A stretch of DNA of 64,000 nucleotides from Uranotaenia lowii (taxonomy: Eukaryota; Arthropoda; Insecta; Diptera; Culicidae), in contig NC_073692.1 of the NCBI RefSeq assembly GCF_029784155.1, positions 374,422,813 through 374,486,812 on the forward strand, given 5' to 3'. The notes below the pieces were generated by a model. It searched no databases. It was not told where the DNA came from and saw only the letters and a list, made by a program, of their open reading frames with translations. The first letter of the stretch is position 1, and the number at the start of each line of letters is the position of its first letter. This document shows positions 48,098 to 57,506 of this stretch, piece after piece. The position numbers and the translations under genes were made by a program.

Positions 48098-48686
48098 GAT
48101 TCGTCTCGCAACAGTTGACGCAAGCGGTTGTGTTTTTTCCCAGTGAAAGTTAGTGAACCGAATTGTGAGAAGTTGATACCAACCAGTGAGTGGATACCAT
48201 CCGTGCCGTTCCGTGTCTCCCGATAGATCCGGTCTTATGTGCCGTTCGTTCTGGGAGAAGGACCAGGCACGATAGATTATATCACAACAGTGTTCCCTTC
48301 GGCCATTATAAGGGATAATCATCGTTGGCGTTCTCCAACAGCGAAGACAAAAGACCGAGCTGTAGATAGTGGAAAGTCAACAATAGGCCACGTTGGCAGC
48401 AGGTGGTATAGGGTATACCCAATAATAGGGTTACCCAAAAATCCAAAGTTGGATTTTTTTTTCTTTTCCAAAAAGTTTTTTTTTTTTTGGTTTTTTTTTC
48501 TCTTAGTAATTTTTCCCTTCTCTTCTTTTCCTCCTTTGTACCCTTTCGTTTTTTATGCTGAATCTTTATTTATATGTATACATTTTTTTTTCTCTACAAT
48601 TTGGCCTTAATTATTGGATCTAATTTTGATAACTTTTATACGGTTTCGTTCTCCACTTACCCATTAGCTAGGGAAGTTACCCACTA

Positions 48687-50300
48687 ATGGATGACGGCGG
48701 CGAGGGAGGAAAAAAACCTCCCATCCGAGAGGGACTTATTTCCGAGGATTTTTTTTCCGATGAATCTGACCATGACATAGCACCTAATGTTCCCATGTAT
48801 ATATCGGACACCGAAAATAACCCTTCTACTTCCCCTACCCCTCAACCCTGTCGACTATCGATTTCACCGATTGCCTTTACTTTCGGCAAACCTTCCTCAA
48901 CCTCAAATGTTTCCCCTCCAATATCAAAAGCCCCGCTTTTAGAGTTGCCGAAACCTCCCCCTCGTCGTCGGGTTTACCAACCTGAATCGACGGGACCTTG
49001 GGTGGTTTACATCCGGTCCAAACCGAATGGGAAATCACCCAATGTGATTTCAATTGCACGGGACCTTGATCGATCTTACCCTTCCGTAATAAGCTACCAG
49101 CCTATGAGACCGCACAAGATGCGCATTGTTGTTGGTAGCTTGAAGGAAGCGAATGCCATTGCTTGTGACCCGAAGTTTACGATCGAGTACCGCGTTTACG
49201 TTCCCGCTCGTGACGTGGAAATCGACGGAGTGGTAACCGAAGAGGGTTTGTCCGTCGATGATCTGGTGAAGTCCGGGGTTGGCCGATTTAAAGACCCTGG
49301 TCTTCCTACGGTCAAGGTGTTGGACGCGCGACAACTAAAATCAGCATCTGGCGAGGGGGAAGAACGAACATTTTCCCTGACGAACTCCTATCGCGTTACC
49401 TTTTCCGGCACTGCACTTCCTGATTACGTTGCGATCGGGAAGGTTCGTCTACCTGTGAGACTTTATGTGCCTTCGGTCATGTTCTGCCAGAAGTGCAAGC
49501 AGTTGGATCATACGGCCGCCTACTGTTGCAATCAGGCACGCTGCTCTAAGTGCGGGGAGAAGCATGAGGAAGCTTCGTGTACAACACCAGCAGCAAACAG
49601 GTGTTTATATTGCACTGGGGAAGCATCTCATGCTCTCTCGGCGTGTCCGAAGTACATATCGCGCCGGGAAAAAATCAAGACTTCTCTAAAAACTCGTGTC
49701 AAAAAGTCCTATAGAGACATGCTAATAAAGTCTTTGCCAATCGTCTCAGAAAACCAGTTTGGCCTTCTAAGCGAGGATGAGTCCGAAGGGGAGGACCCAT
49801 GCGAAGGAACATCAACTGGGCCATTTTTAAAAAATAATGTTTCACAGGCTCCAAAAAGGAAACGCACCACTAAAACACAAACCACATTGGCTGCCAGTAA
49901 AATTAAAACTAAAAGAAATCCTCAAAGTGGAAATAGTAATTCTTCCCCTCCTATTCAGAATCCTCCGGGTTTTAATCCATCCCCGAAGGACTTCCCTCCA
50001 CTTTCTGGGAAGTCAAAACCCCAGGCTTCCCTTCAGACTTCAGGCCCATCAGTAGTTAACAGGAATGCAACAATTCCCAGAGAAACTGCATCTGATCCAT
50101 CGTCGAATGGTTTTCCCAGCTTTTCGGCCGATGGTAAGATGAAATTCTCGGAAATCGTTGCATTCATCCTGGACTTTTTCAGCGTACCTGCAGGATGGAG
50201 GACTATGATTAATATGTTTGTACCGCTTTTGAGAGAAGTCTTGAAAAAGAAAGCTCTCACTATGACCCTCATCGCAGAAACAATTTCTTTTGATGGCTAA
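48687..50300 (+). CDS. LINE ORF1, gag-like nucleic-acid chaperone (537 aa)
   Basis: An intact frame opens at ATG 48687 after CCACTA. The N-terminal ~100 residues are acidic, Ser/Pro-rich and probably disordered. A central globular part (about 105-265, an RRM-like fold in this family) precedes three zinc knuckles at about 270-315: CQKCKQLDHTAAYC (CX2CX4HX4C), CSKCGEKHEEASC and CLYCTGEASHALSAC. A basic linker and Pro-rich segment (PPGFNPSPKDFPPL) follow. Such proteins coat LINE RNA and aid target-primed reverse transcription. It overlaps the ORF2 start by 8 nt (ATGGCTAA), an arrangement suited to translational coupling. Confidence 0.9.
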   Translation: MDDGGEGGKKPPIREGLISEDFFSDESDHDIAPNVPMYISDTENNPSTSPTPQPCRLSISPIAFTFGKPSSTSNVSPPISKAPLLELPKPPPRRRVYQPESTGPWVVYIRSKPNGKSPNVISIARDLDRSYPSVISYQPMRPHKMRIVVGSLKEANAIACDPKFTIEYRVYVPARDVEIDGVVTEEGLSVDDLVKSGVGRFKDPGLPTVKVLDARQLKSASGEGEERTFSLTNSYRVTFSGTALPDYVAIGKVRLPVRLYVPSVMFCQKCKQLDHTAAYCCNQARCSKCGEKHEEASCTTPAANRCLYCTGEASHALSACPKYISRREKIKTSLKTRVKKSYRDMLIKSLPIVSENQFGLLSEDESEGEDPCEGTSTGPFLKNNVSQAPKRKRTTKTQTTLAASKIKTKRNPQSGNSNSSPPIQNPPGFNPSPKDFPPLSGKSKPQASLQTSGPSVVNRNATIPRETASDPSSNGFPSFSADGKMKFSEIVAFILDFFSVPAGWRTMINMFVPLLREVLKKKALTMTLIAETISFDG

Positions 50301-50733
50301 CTCATCCAATGAGGGAAGAGAAGTTGTTTCTGTATTGCAATGGAACTGCAGAAGTATTCTACCAAAATTAGACTCTTTTCAAGCTTTGGTACACAATTTG
50401 AATTGTGATGTATTCGCCTTATGCGAAACTTGGCTTTCTCCTAACGTAGATTTCAACTTCCACAGCCACAACATTATTCGCCTGGATCGTGATGGTCAAA
50501 GAGGGGGTGGTGTTCTTTTGGGGATCAAGAAATGCCACTCTTTCTATCGTATTCCACTACAACCATCTCCAGGTATTGAAGTCGTTAGTTGCCAAGCTAG
50601 AATAAAAGGTCAAGACCTTTGTCTAGCCTCGGTTTATATTCCGCCATCTTCAAGCGTTAGCCGGAACCAATTGGCGAATATTATTTCACTAGCCGGGGTT
50701 CTGAATACTAGCCGGGGTTCTGGGAGATTTTAA
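50293..50733 (+). pseudogene. LINE ORF2 part 1: endonuclease N-terminus, frameshifted
   Basis: It opens at ATG 50293 and reads VLQWNCRSI (the endonuclease start with catalytic Asn) and ALCETWL (catalytic Glu) as in apurinic-like LINE endonucleases. After SLAGVL the frame is lost because CTAGCCGGGGTTCTG is tandemly repeated (starts 50689 and 50708, period 19 bp); the frame ends at a premature stop at 50733. The correct frame resumes from the second repeat. Confidence 0.9.
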
Positions 50734-53053
50734 CTCCCATGGCGTGGGCTGGGGTAGCTCACGTGATGATGAACGTGCTAACATTATTTATGAGCTGTGC
50801 GACGACTTCAACATGACTGTCTTAAACAATGGGGAAGTGACTCGAATTAATGGATCCCAATCACAGCATAGTATTTTAGACCTTTCTTTAGCTTCTTCCT
50901 CTCTGAGTTTGGATTGTACGTGGAAGGTAATCCAAGACCCTCAGGGAAGCGATCATTTGCCTATCAATATTTCTGTCATCAGTGGTCGTAGTCCACCCGA
51001 AGAAATCAATATTCCTTATGACCTCACAAGGAATATAGATTGGAAAAAGTATGCATCGGACGTCATTGAAGCCATTGACCTAACAGAAGAACTGCCTCCG
51101 GAGGCAGAGTACAGATTTATTTCCGGGACAATTGTGGACTGTGCAATCGGGGCACAGGTAAGACGGAATGAAAGCTCGACGATACAGAAACGGCCTCCCA
51201 CTCCGTGGTGGGATGGAGATTGCTCGCGCGCGCGAACTGAAAAGTGCAAGGCGTTTGTTGAGTTTCGCAGAACCGGATTGCCAGAGAAGTTCCAACGTTA
51301 TTTGGCCTTGGAACGCAAGTTCAAGAACTTGATCAGGGGCAAGAAACGGGGGTACTGGCGGCGATTCGTGGATGGGTTATCTCGAGAAACGTCTTTGCAC
51401 ACGCTTTGGAGAACGGCACGAAACATGCGAAATCACACTCCTTCGAACGAAACTGAAGAAAGTTCAAGTCGATGGCTGATACAGTTCGCGAAAAAGGTCT
51501 GCCCGGACGCAGCACCAGCTCAGAGACACTATCGGGATACAGAGAATAGTTCCGAAACGGAGGATCAATTCTCGATGGTCGAACTTTCACTTGCGCTCTG
51601 GTCTTGCAACAATTCAGCTCCCGGACTGGACAGAATCAAATTCAACTTGTTGAAGAATCTGCCAGATACCGCTAAGAAACGCTTGTTGAATTTATTCAAT
51701 AAGTGTTTGGAGTTGAACATTGTTCCGCATGACTGGAGACAAGTGAAAGTCATCGCCATCCAAAAACCGGGAAAACCAGCTTCTGAATACAATTCGTATA
51801 GGCCGATTGCAATGCTCTCGTGTCTCCGGAAATTGCTCGAAAAAATGATTCTCTTTCGGCTGGATAAATGGGTTGAATCAAACAACCTGTTGTCAAGTAC
51901 ACAATTTGGATTTCGTAGAGGCAAGGGTACGAACGACTGTCTAGCATTACTTTCATCAGACATTCAATTGGCGTTTGCCCAAAAAGAGCAGATGGGGGCA
52001 GTATTTCTGGACATCAAAGGGGCATTCGATTCGGTGTCCATAGAAGTGCTATCTAGTAATCTTAACTCTTGCGGACTTTCACCAATTTTGAACAATTTTC
52101 TATACAACCTGTTGTCTGAAAAAATCATGCATTTTAGCCATGGAGAAACCAAAGTTGAACGAATTAGTTACATGGGTCTACCCCAAGGCTCATGTTTAAG
52201 CCCCCTGCTATACAACTTTTATGTCCGAGAAATCGATAGTTGTATGGCACAAAATTGCACGCTACGACAGCTTGCGGATGACTGTGTTGTTCATATCACA
52301 GGTAAAACAGACGCCCAAATAAAACCTCCGTTACAAGAAACTCTAAATAATTTATCACATTGGGCCAGGAATCTAGGTATCGAGTTTTCGCCTAGTAAAA
52401 CCGAGTTAGTAGTTTTTTCAAGGAAGCATTCCCCTCCCCAAATAGAGCTCCTTATGATGGGTAGAACTCTAACTCAATCTCTTAGTTTTAAATATTTGGG
52501 TGTCTGGTTCGACTCTAAATGCCTCTGGGGAAAACATATTAGGTACTTGACACAAAAATGCCAAAAGAGAATCAATTTTCTTCGAACGATTACTGGAACC
52601 TGGTGGGGTGCTCATCCACAGGACCTCATCAGGTTATACCAAACAACGATACTGTCGGTCATAGAATACGGAAGCTTTTGCTTTGGGTCCGCCGCGCAAA
52701 CCCACTTGATTAAACTAGAACGAATACAGTATCGTTGTTTGCGTATTGCCATGGGTTGTATGCAGTCGACACATACGATGGGTCTCGAAGTACTGGCGGG
52801 AGTAATGCCGTTGAAAAATCGGTTCTTCGATTTATCGCTACGTTTCCTAATTCGAAGTGAAACTATGAATCCTTTGGTGATAGAAAATTTGGAAAGGCTT
52901 ATGAATATTAATCCGCAAGCAGTGATTGAAATCCTCACCAATTTTCTCATCAGAGGCATTCAAAATACACACTTTGAGGCCTCGCATAGCTATACAGGAG
53001 ACGATACATATACATTCATTCAAACCTCCCCCTATGAGGAGGATCTGCTCTGA
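50705..53053 (+). pseudogene. LINE ORF2 part 2: endonuclease C-terminus and reverse transcriptase
   Basis: The frame resumes after the 19-bp repeat with VLGDFNSHG (catalytic DFN of the endonuclease) and continues through QGSDHLPI (catalytic Asp-His). The RT domain follows with YRPIAMLSCLRKLLEK, FGFRRGKGTND, FLDIKGAFDSV, GLPQGSCLSPLLYNFY, LADDCVV (YxDD box) and FKYLGVWFD. The thumb region LERIQYRCLRIAMG follows, and the frame runs to a stop at 53053. The last ~20 residues look foreign because of an insertion. The RT is otherwise intact for about 750 residues, indicating a fairly young element. Confidence 0.9.
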
Positions 53054-53590
53054 GAGACACTATCCGTTTGCTGCCCCGAACGAACTCTCTCAACGTTCGG
53101 TTGCTACATGATGCATGAAGAAGACGAGGCACACATACTCATTTTCGTTGTTGAATTTGAATAACTCCACCTCGCCGCAAAGGTTGAGGCAACAACAAAA
53201 ACAACCAAACTTATTGCGTTGCATGGCCCGCAACGTATGGTGAAAGAGGGGGGAAGAAAAAGAAATGAAAAAACTAGCTGCCTGCGTGCGGTTGCTGTGC
53301 AATAATAGCAATAGCAGAAAAACCTCACGCATTCGATCCAGGCACAAACGAGGAGACTCGGGTTTGCTCTGCCTTTTGAATTCGGTTCCCTCAAGGTTGT
53401 GACAGGAGATGAGTGAGAGCCATTCGTTTGGTTTTTTAGATTCGCTGCCTCGAATGTATAATGCTTCATGAAGGCGGCCATGTTGAGAGCGTATACATCA
53501 TCGGTTTTGTCGTTTTCGCTGCCTCAAAGCAACCTTTGCTTCCGAGTAAAGCGTTGAGCGAGAGATGGTTGATCAACTCATGCTCAGCAA
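53050..53590. mobile_element. Insertion between RT and RNase H of the LINE (boundaries unsure)
   Basis: About 400-550 bp here do not read as LINE protein, and the frame changes across it. Repeated GAGGCAAC/GCCTCAAAG and CTCTCTCAACG/CGTTGAGCGAGAG words occur near the two edges in inverted orientation, suggesting a MITE. I could not settle the target duplication or exact ends. Confidence 0.5.
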
Positions 53591-53594
53591 AATT

Positions 53595-54288
53595 CAATCA
53601 CTGTCCGCAAGTAACATATGTAAATAATTATAAAACTTTTAGGCAATTAGAAATAAATCCTTCTTTATTAAATTCGGACACGAGTCACTTTTACCCGAGT
53701 AGCAGTTCCTTGATAAGATTCGATCTTTCCATGACCGCTGACATCCGTGGAATACCAGATCACGTCCGACCCAACATTATTCCTTCAATCTTTGCTTCAA
53801 AAGTACGTGAAATTGATCCTATAAAAATGTTCTTTACTGATGGTTCTAGAATCGACAACGCGACTGGCTTCGCAGTGTATAATGAGGGCTTTGAAGCTTC
53901 GTTCAAGCTTCGAGAGCCATGCTCCGTTTACACTGCTGAACTAGCCGCTATTTACTGCACCTTGAAACACATTCGCACACTGCCCGCAGACCACTATTTC
54001 ATCTATTCGGATAGTCTCAGCTCCGTTGAGGCAATTCGATCGATGAAACTGATGAAGCGCTCTTCCCATTTTTTGCTGGAAATTTCAGGGATATTGGGCG
54101 CTCTGATCGAAAATTCGTATAGGATTACCTTAGCTTGGATCCCGTCTCATTGTCTTATACAAGGCAATGAGAAGGCGGACTCATTGGCTAAGGTGGGCGC
54201 GTTACAAGCAGAGATGTTAAAATCGCGAGTCTACATACTCGATCGCACTTTGCCCTTCTTTGCAGAACGATTTTATTTCGTTAAACTC
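53595..54288 (+). pseudogene. LINE ORF2 part 3: RNase H domain
   Basis: The reading resumes with a linker (DIRGIPDHVRP) and then a complete RNase H type I core: FFTDGSR (first Asp), YTAELAAIYCTL (Glu), YSDSLSSVEAI (Asp) and WIPSHCLIQGNEKADSLAK (His and last Asp). The domain degrades the RNA strand during reverse transcription in I-type elements. The open frame ends in a stop inside the inserted DNA at 54300. Confidence 0.9.
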
Positions 54289-54723
54289 AAACTGCAATGA
54301 TGCTATCGGAAATTCAAATCGGAAAGCATCAGGAAGTAAGCTTCGGGTAAACTCGGCAGGAGTAAACAGCAATCGGGGGAAACATCAGGGAAGCGAACGT
54401 ACAGTTCTGCGAATTCAAAATTCAAATCGTTTTCGTTCGGCAGCCGAACACATCAATCGGACAACGCATGGGGGCGTGGCTAAAAGTGATAGATACAAGG
54501 GAACGGGAAACGAGCGAGAGAAGGGTGCGAGGAATGGGAACTCGGTCCGTCGGGCAACGATCGCTTGTGTGCAATCGTGTGCGGTAAGCTTCGTTCTGTT
54601 GGTTTGTTGGTGTGATTTTATTCCTGCGAGGCATGGGAAACATCAATGCAGAACTGTACTCTTCGTTTTGTGTGCAATCACGTAATGATTGGAACGAAGA
54701 TAAAATCAATCTGCACACAACAA
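54289..54723. mobile_element. 435-bp insertion with 9-bp target duplication
   Basis: GTTAAACTC occurs at 54280-54288 and 54724-54732. The LINE protein reads FVKL up to the first copy and VKLGKNQPNDSF from the second in the same frame, so the insertion is exact. The 435-bp insert lacks obvious inverted termini and encodes no recognised protein. A 9-bp duplication suits Mutator-like or Merlin-type elements; the class is not determined. Confidence 0.85.
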
Positions 54724-54732
54724 GTTAAACTC

Positions 54733-55260
54733 GGAAAAAATCAGCCGAATGATTCTTTCCGAAGCGAGTTTACACACCGCTGGTTACAAGGTGAAATCTT
54801 TGAGAGGATAATAACTTACAATGAATATTTTTCAATACCTCGCACTTTAGCGATTAACGCTTGGCAGTCTTGCTGGGATAATGGCACAAAGGGACGTTGG
54901 CTCCATACGATTATCCCTAAGGTTCCGACGAAGGCATGGTTTAAGCATTTCAACATGAGTCGCGATTTCATTCGCGTGGTTTCTCGGCTCATGTCAAATC
55001 ACTGCCGGCTTGACGCGCATTTGTTTCGTATACAACTAGTTACAAGCAATGTTTGTGTTTGTGGGGATGGCTACCACGATATTGATCATGTTGTGTGGAC
55101 GTGTGAACGGTTTGATCGATCGAGGGCTTGGCTACTGGATACCCTTAGGGCCCGACGTAAACCACCTGGTGTTCCAATTCGAGACATCTTGGCAAAACTT
55201 GATCTTGAATATTTGTACCCTATCTACAAATATCTTAAAATGTCTGACTCGGTCGTTTAG
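54733..55260 (+). pseudogene. LINE ORF2 part 4: C-terminal zinc-finger domain
   Basis: This is the tail of ORF2: RWLQGEIFERIITYNEYF, NAWQSCWDNGTKGRWLH, then the zinc-binding segment NVCVCGDGYHDIDHVVWTCE (Cys-Cys-His-Cys pattern) and GVPIRDIL before the stop at 55260. Homologous to the fragment at 17640-17921. In related LINEs this region helps the protein bind RNA or DNA. Confidence 0.85.
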
Positions 55261-55642
55261 TCTTCCTTCCTTCGTGGCTTTTCCCCTGTATATGTACCCT
55301 ATTAATGTTCATTTCATCTATTCAATAGAATAACCTACCGTCCAATGGGTTCCACAAACTCCACCAGAAGTCTGGCCAGGAAGACGACAATCTGAAGTAG
55401 CTCATGCATCCACAGCTACAGGAAGCCACCACCGAACCCAGATGGAGAAATGTTTCCGATAGTGAACCCTAAACGCTCCCCTTCCCAACCCCCAAATTAA
55501 AATACAACTAACAGTTGAGTCGCCGCGACTATTACGGCTCCCCCTTCTACTAACATAGATTAATAAAGTGATACACTCGGCAAAACGAAACTTTATAAAA
55601 AGTAAAATGCCTTAATAAACAAACCTATGATAAAAAAAAAAA
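55261..55642 (+). other. LINE 3' UTR and A-tail
   Basis: About 380 bp of non-coding sequence with ATTAATAAAG and CCTTAATAAAC signals, ending in an A-run directly before the right target duplication. Confidence 0.75.
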
Positions 55643-55655
55643 TAAAACTGTATAT

Positions 55656-56170
55656 TTCCAGCAAGAAAAGTGTAAAATGGTTTTTTACTACTAAAATCTA
55701 AATGAAACATTATTTTAGTCTCGTTGGGTTAAAGGCTAGTGGTGCCAATTTTGCGATGCGATCCGAAAATTGTTCATATTGATTACCGCATGAAGCGGTA
55801 TCATACAAAAACGATCACCACCACCATCTTCTTCCCAAGCACCCAAAAGATTCCCTTTATAGTTATATTAATCGTTTTTTCATCATATGGAATCATTTAG
55901 ATACAAATAACGATACAGGGAACGGGTTGTTATAAGCTATCTATAGCTATATAGTTAAAACCTTACATTTAAAATTGAAATAATCATTAAATTATTTCGT
56001 TTCAAAGCACTATTGCCCCGAACAGCAATATGGATTATCGAAGTAGCTATAAACGCTTAATTTCTTGAATCCCAAATTTGTATTACTAAAATTCTTACTC
56101 ATATTGGCAACCCTGCATAGCTGAATTTTACCGAAATTTTGAGCGCCATTTTAAAATTTGACACTTAGGC
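55656..56170. promoter_or_regulatory. Chromator upstream region
   Basis: AT-rich sequence between the LINE's right edge and the GC-richer Chromator leader. It should contain the Chromator promoter. AGCGCCATTTTAAAA at about 56140 lies near the likely transcription start. No clear TATA box is seen. Confidence 0.4.
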
Positions 56171-56582
56171 CGTTCGGTAAAATGCAGGTGTCCGTTCGTT
56201 CGTTTCTGTTCGTTTGCTTTTGCTGGCCCCTTTTTCCGCACCGTGCCAGGCCCGCTGCTGCCTTTTTGTACCCGGTACAAGATTAACGAACGAACCAACA
56301 AAGCGATTGCCGAGCGCTTGGTGAATTTGGAACTCTTTCTTCGGATTTTACCCGTAATTTGGCCGGAAAAGGCGCTAGAACCGAGTTGTTCTTGCGGAAT
56401 AAGTGTTAACGATAGTGAGTGTTAATTAGGAAGTTGTGGAAAATCAAAAGTAATCGCGAAATCGACGATTTCTGATACAGAGAGGGAAAATTTTTGAGCA
56501 GGCATTCAGTAGCTCGCTTTTTTTCCATTGAGTTCGGAGTTGAAGACAAAAAGTAAATTAACTAAAAAATACGCTTTTAAAG
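56171..56582 (+). other. Likely noncoding first exon of the Chromator gene
   Basis: GC-richer block with TTCGTTCG repeats that ends TTTTAAAG|GTAAGTTT, a strong donor at 56583. A plausible acceptor (TTCTTTTCTCCCAACAAAG, ending 57472) precedes the coding start at 57507, giving an intron of about 890 bp. The exact start site is inferred. Confidence 0.55.
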
Positions 56583-56879
56583 GTAAGTTTTGGTTAAGCA
56601 TGCTTAGACAATTTAAAACGACATGTATTTGTACATAAGTTTTACACGAAATGTTAAAATACACTAATTTACAATTTGAAAATTTCTCACCGCATCCAAC
56701 AGCGAATTATGAATAGTATTCAAAACACTTTAGAATGAATGAGTATAGCGTAAATAAAACGTTTAGTGGTTTCAATCAACATTCATTAACAAATTTTTAT
56801 AATTAAAAAAATTGCGGGGAAATAGTTGAAAAAAAAAATAACATGAAACCAGCCAGTGCTGCCAATATTTACTCGTTCA

Positions 56880-57140
56880 TTATAAATAAAAAAAAACTCC
56901 AGTAATTATTAAGGTGGTACACATCGAAAGTATTTCGGCTTAAAGCACACTAAGGCTGGAACAAATATCAATTTCTCCTTTTGTCACCCCCCCACCCCCC
57001 ACCCCCCCCCCCTTTGATATTTCCAAAATCCCGAAGGGGGGAATAAATAAAGTTTGTAATATTTTAGGTAAATTTAAAATACAAAATCAAATATCCGAAA
57101 GATTACAAGACTAAGAACCAAATTTTGGAAGATGGAAATG
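56880..57140. repeat. Dispersed repeat with C-rich tract in the first intron
   Basis: A run of about 25 C residues interrupted by A (56988-57012) lies beside GGAACAAATATCAATTTCTCC. Beyond it, 57090-57135 matches 507-545 at the start of the window. It is probably one MITE or other repeat family present twice. Confidence 0.5.
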
Positions 57141-57506
57141 AATTCACATTTACTTGCATTATTCGATGAACAATATTTTGGTTTTTCGAACGTTTTTAAA
57201 TAGCTATGTTATTATGTTTAGAAACATGTCTTAATACCTACTTCAATTTCTTTCGCTCTGATCTCAAAGTTGTTTGCTGACATTGGTCAAAGAGAATTCA
57301 TAAATTTGAATCATCAAGAACAAATAACACGCTTTTTTTAAATTTACAATTAGTTTATTATAAGCCTAAAAATAAGACGCTTTCTTTATCATTATAAATC
57401 TTAAATATTATTTATTTTGGGACCGTTTAAAATTAACAAAAATTTTATGTTGGTTCTTTTCTCCCAACAAAGAATCGTACATAAAAATAATCTCCAACTG
57501 ACAAAC

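Larger units (their letters stand above)
48098..55642 (+). mobile_element. Nearly full-length I-type LINE, 7.5 kb, inactivated
   Basis: A 13-bp target duplication TAAAACTGTATAT flanks it (48085-48097, 55643-55655). It has a ~590-bp 5' UTR, ORF1 (gag-like, three zinc knuckles), an overlapping ORF2 with endonuclease, RT, RNase H and a C-terminal zinc finger, a 3' UTR and an A-run. The RNase H domain plus three CCHC knuckles fits the I superfamily. Defects are a 19-bp tandem duplication at 50689-50726 (frameshift), an insertion between RT and RNase H (within about 53050-53590), and a 435-bp insertion at 54289-54723. It splits the Ssl1-Chromator interval. Confidence 0.9.

Noticed and set aside
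48239..48610. 123-aa plus-strand frame in the LINE 5' UTR
   Set aside because: The Phe-rich end comes from T-runs; ORF1 at 48687 is the real first frame.
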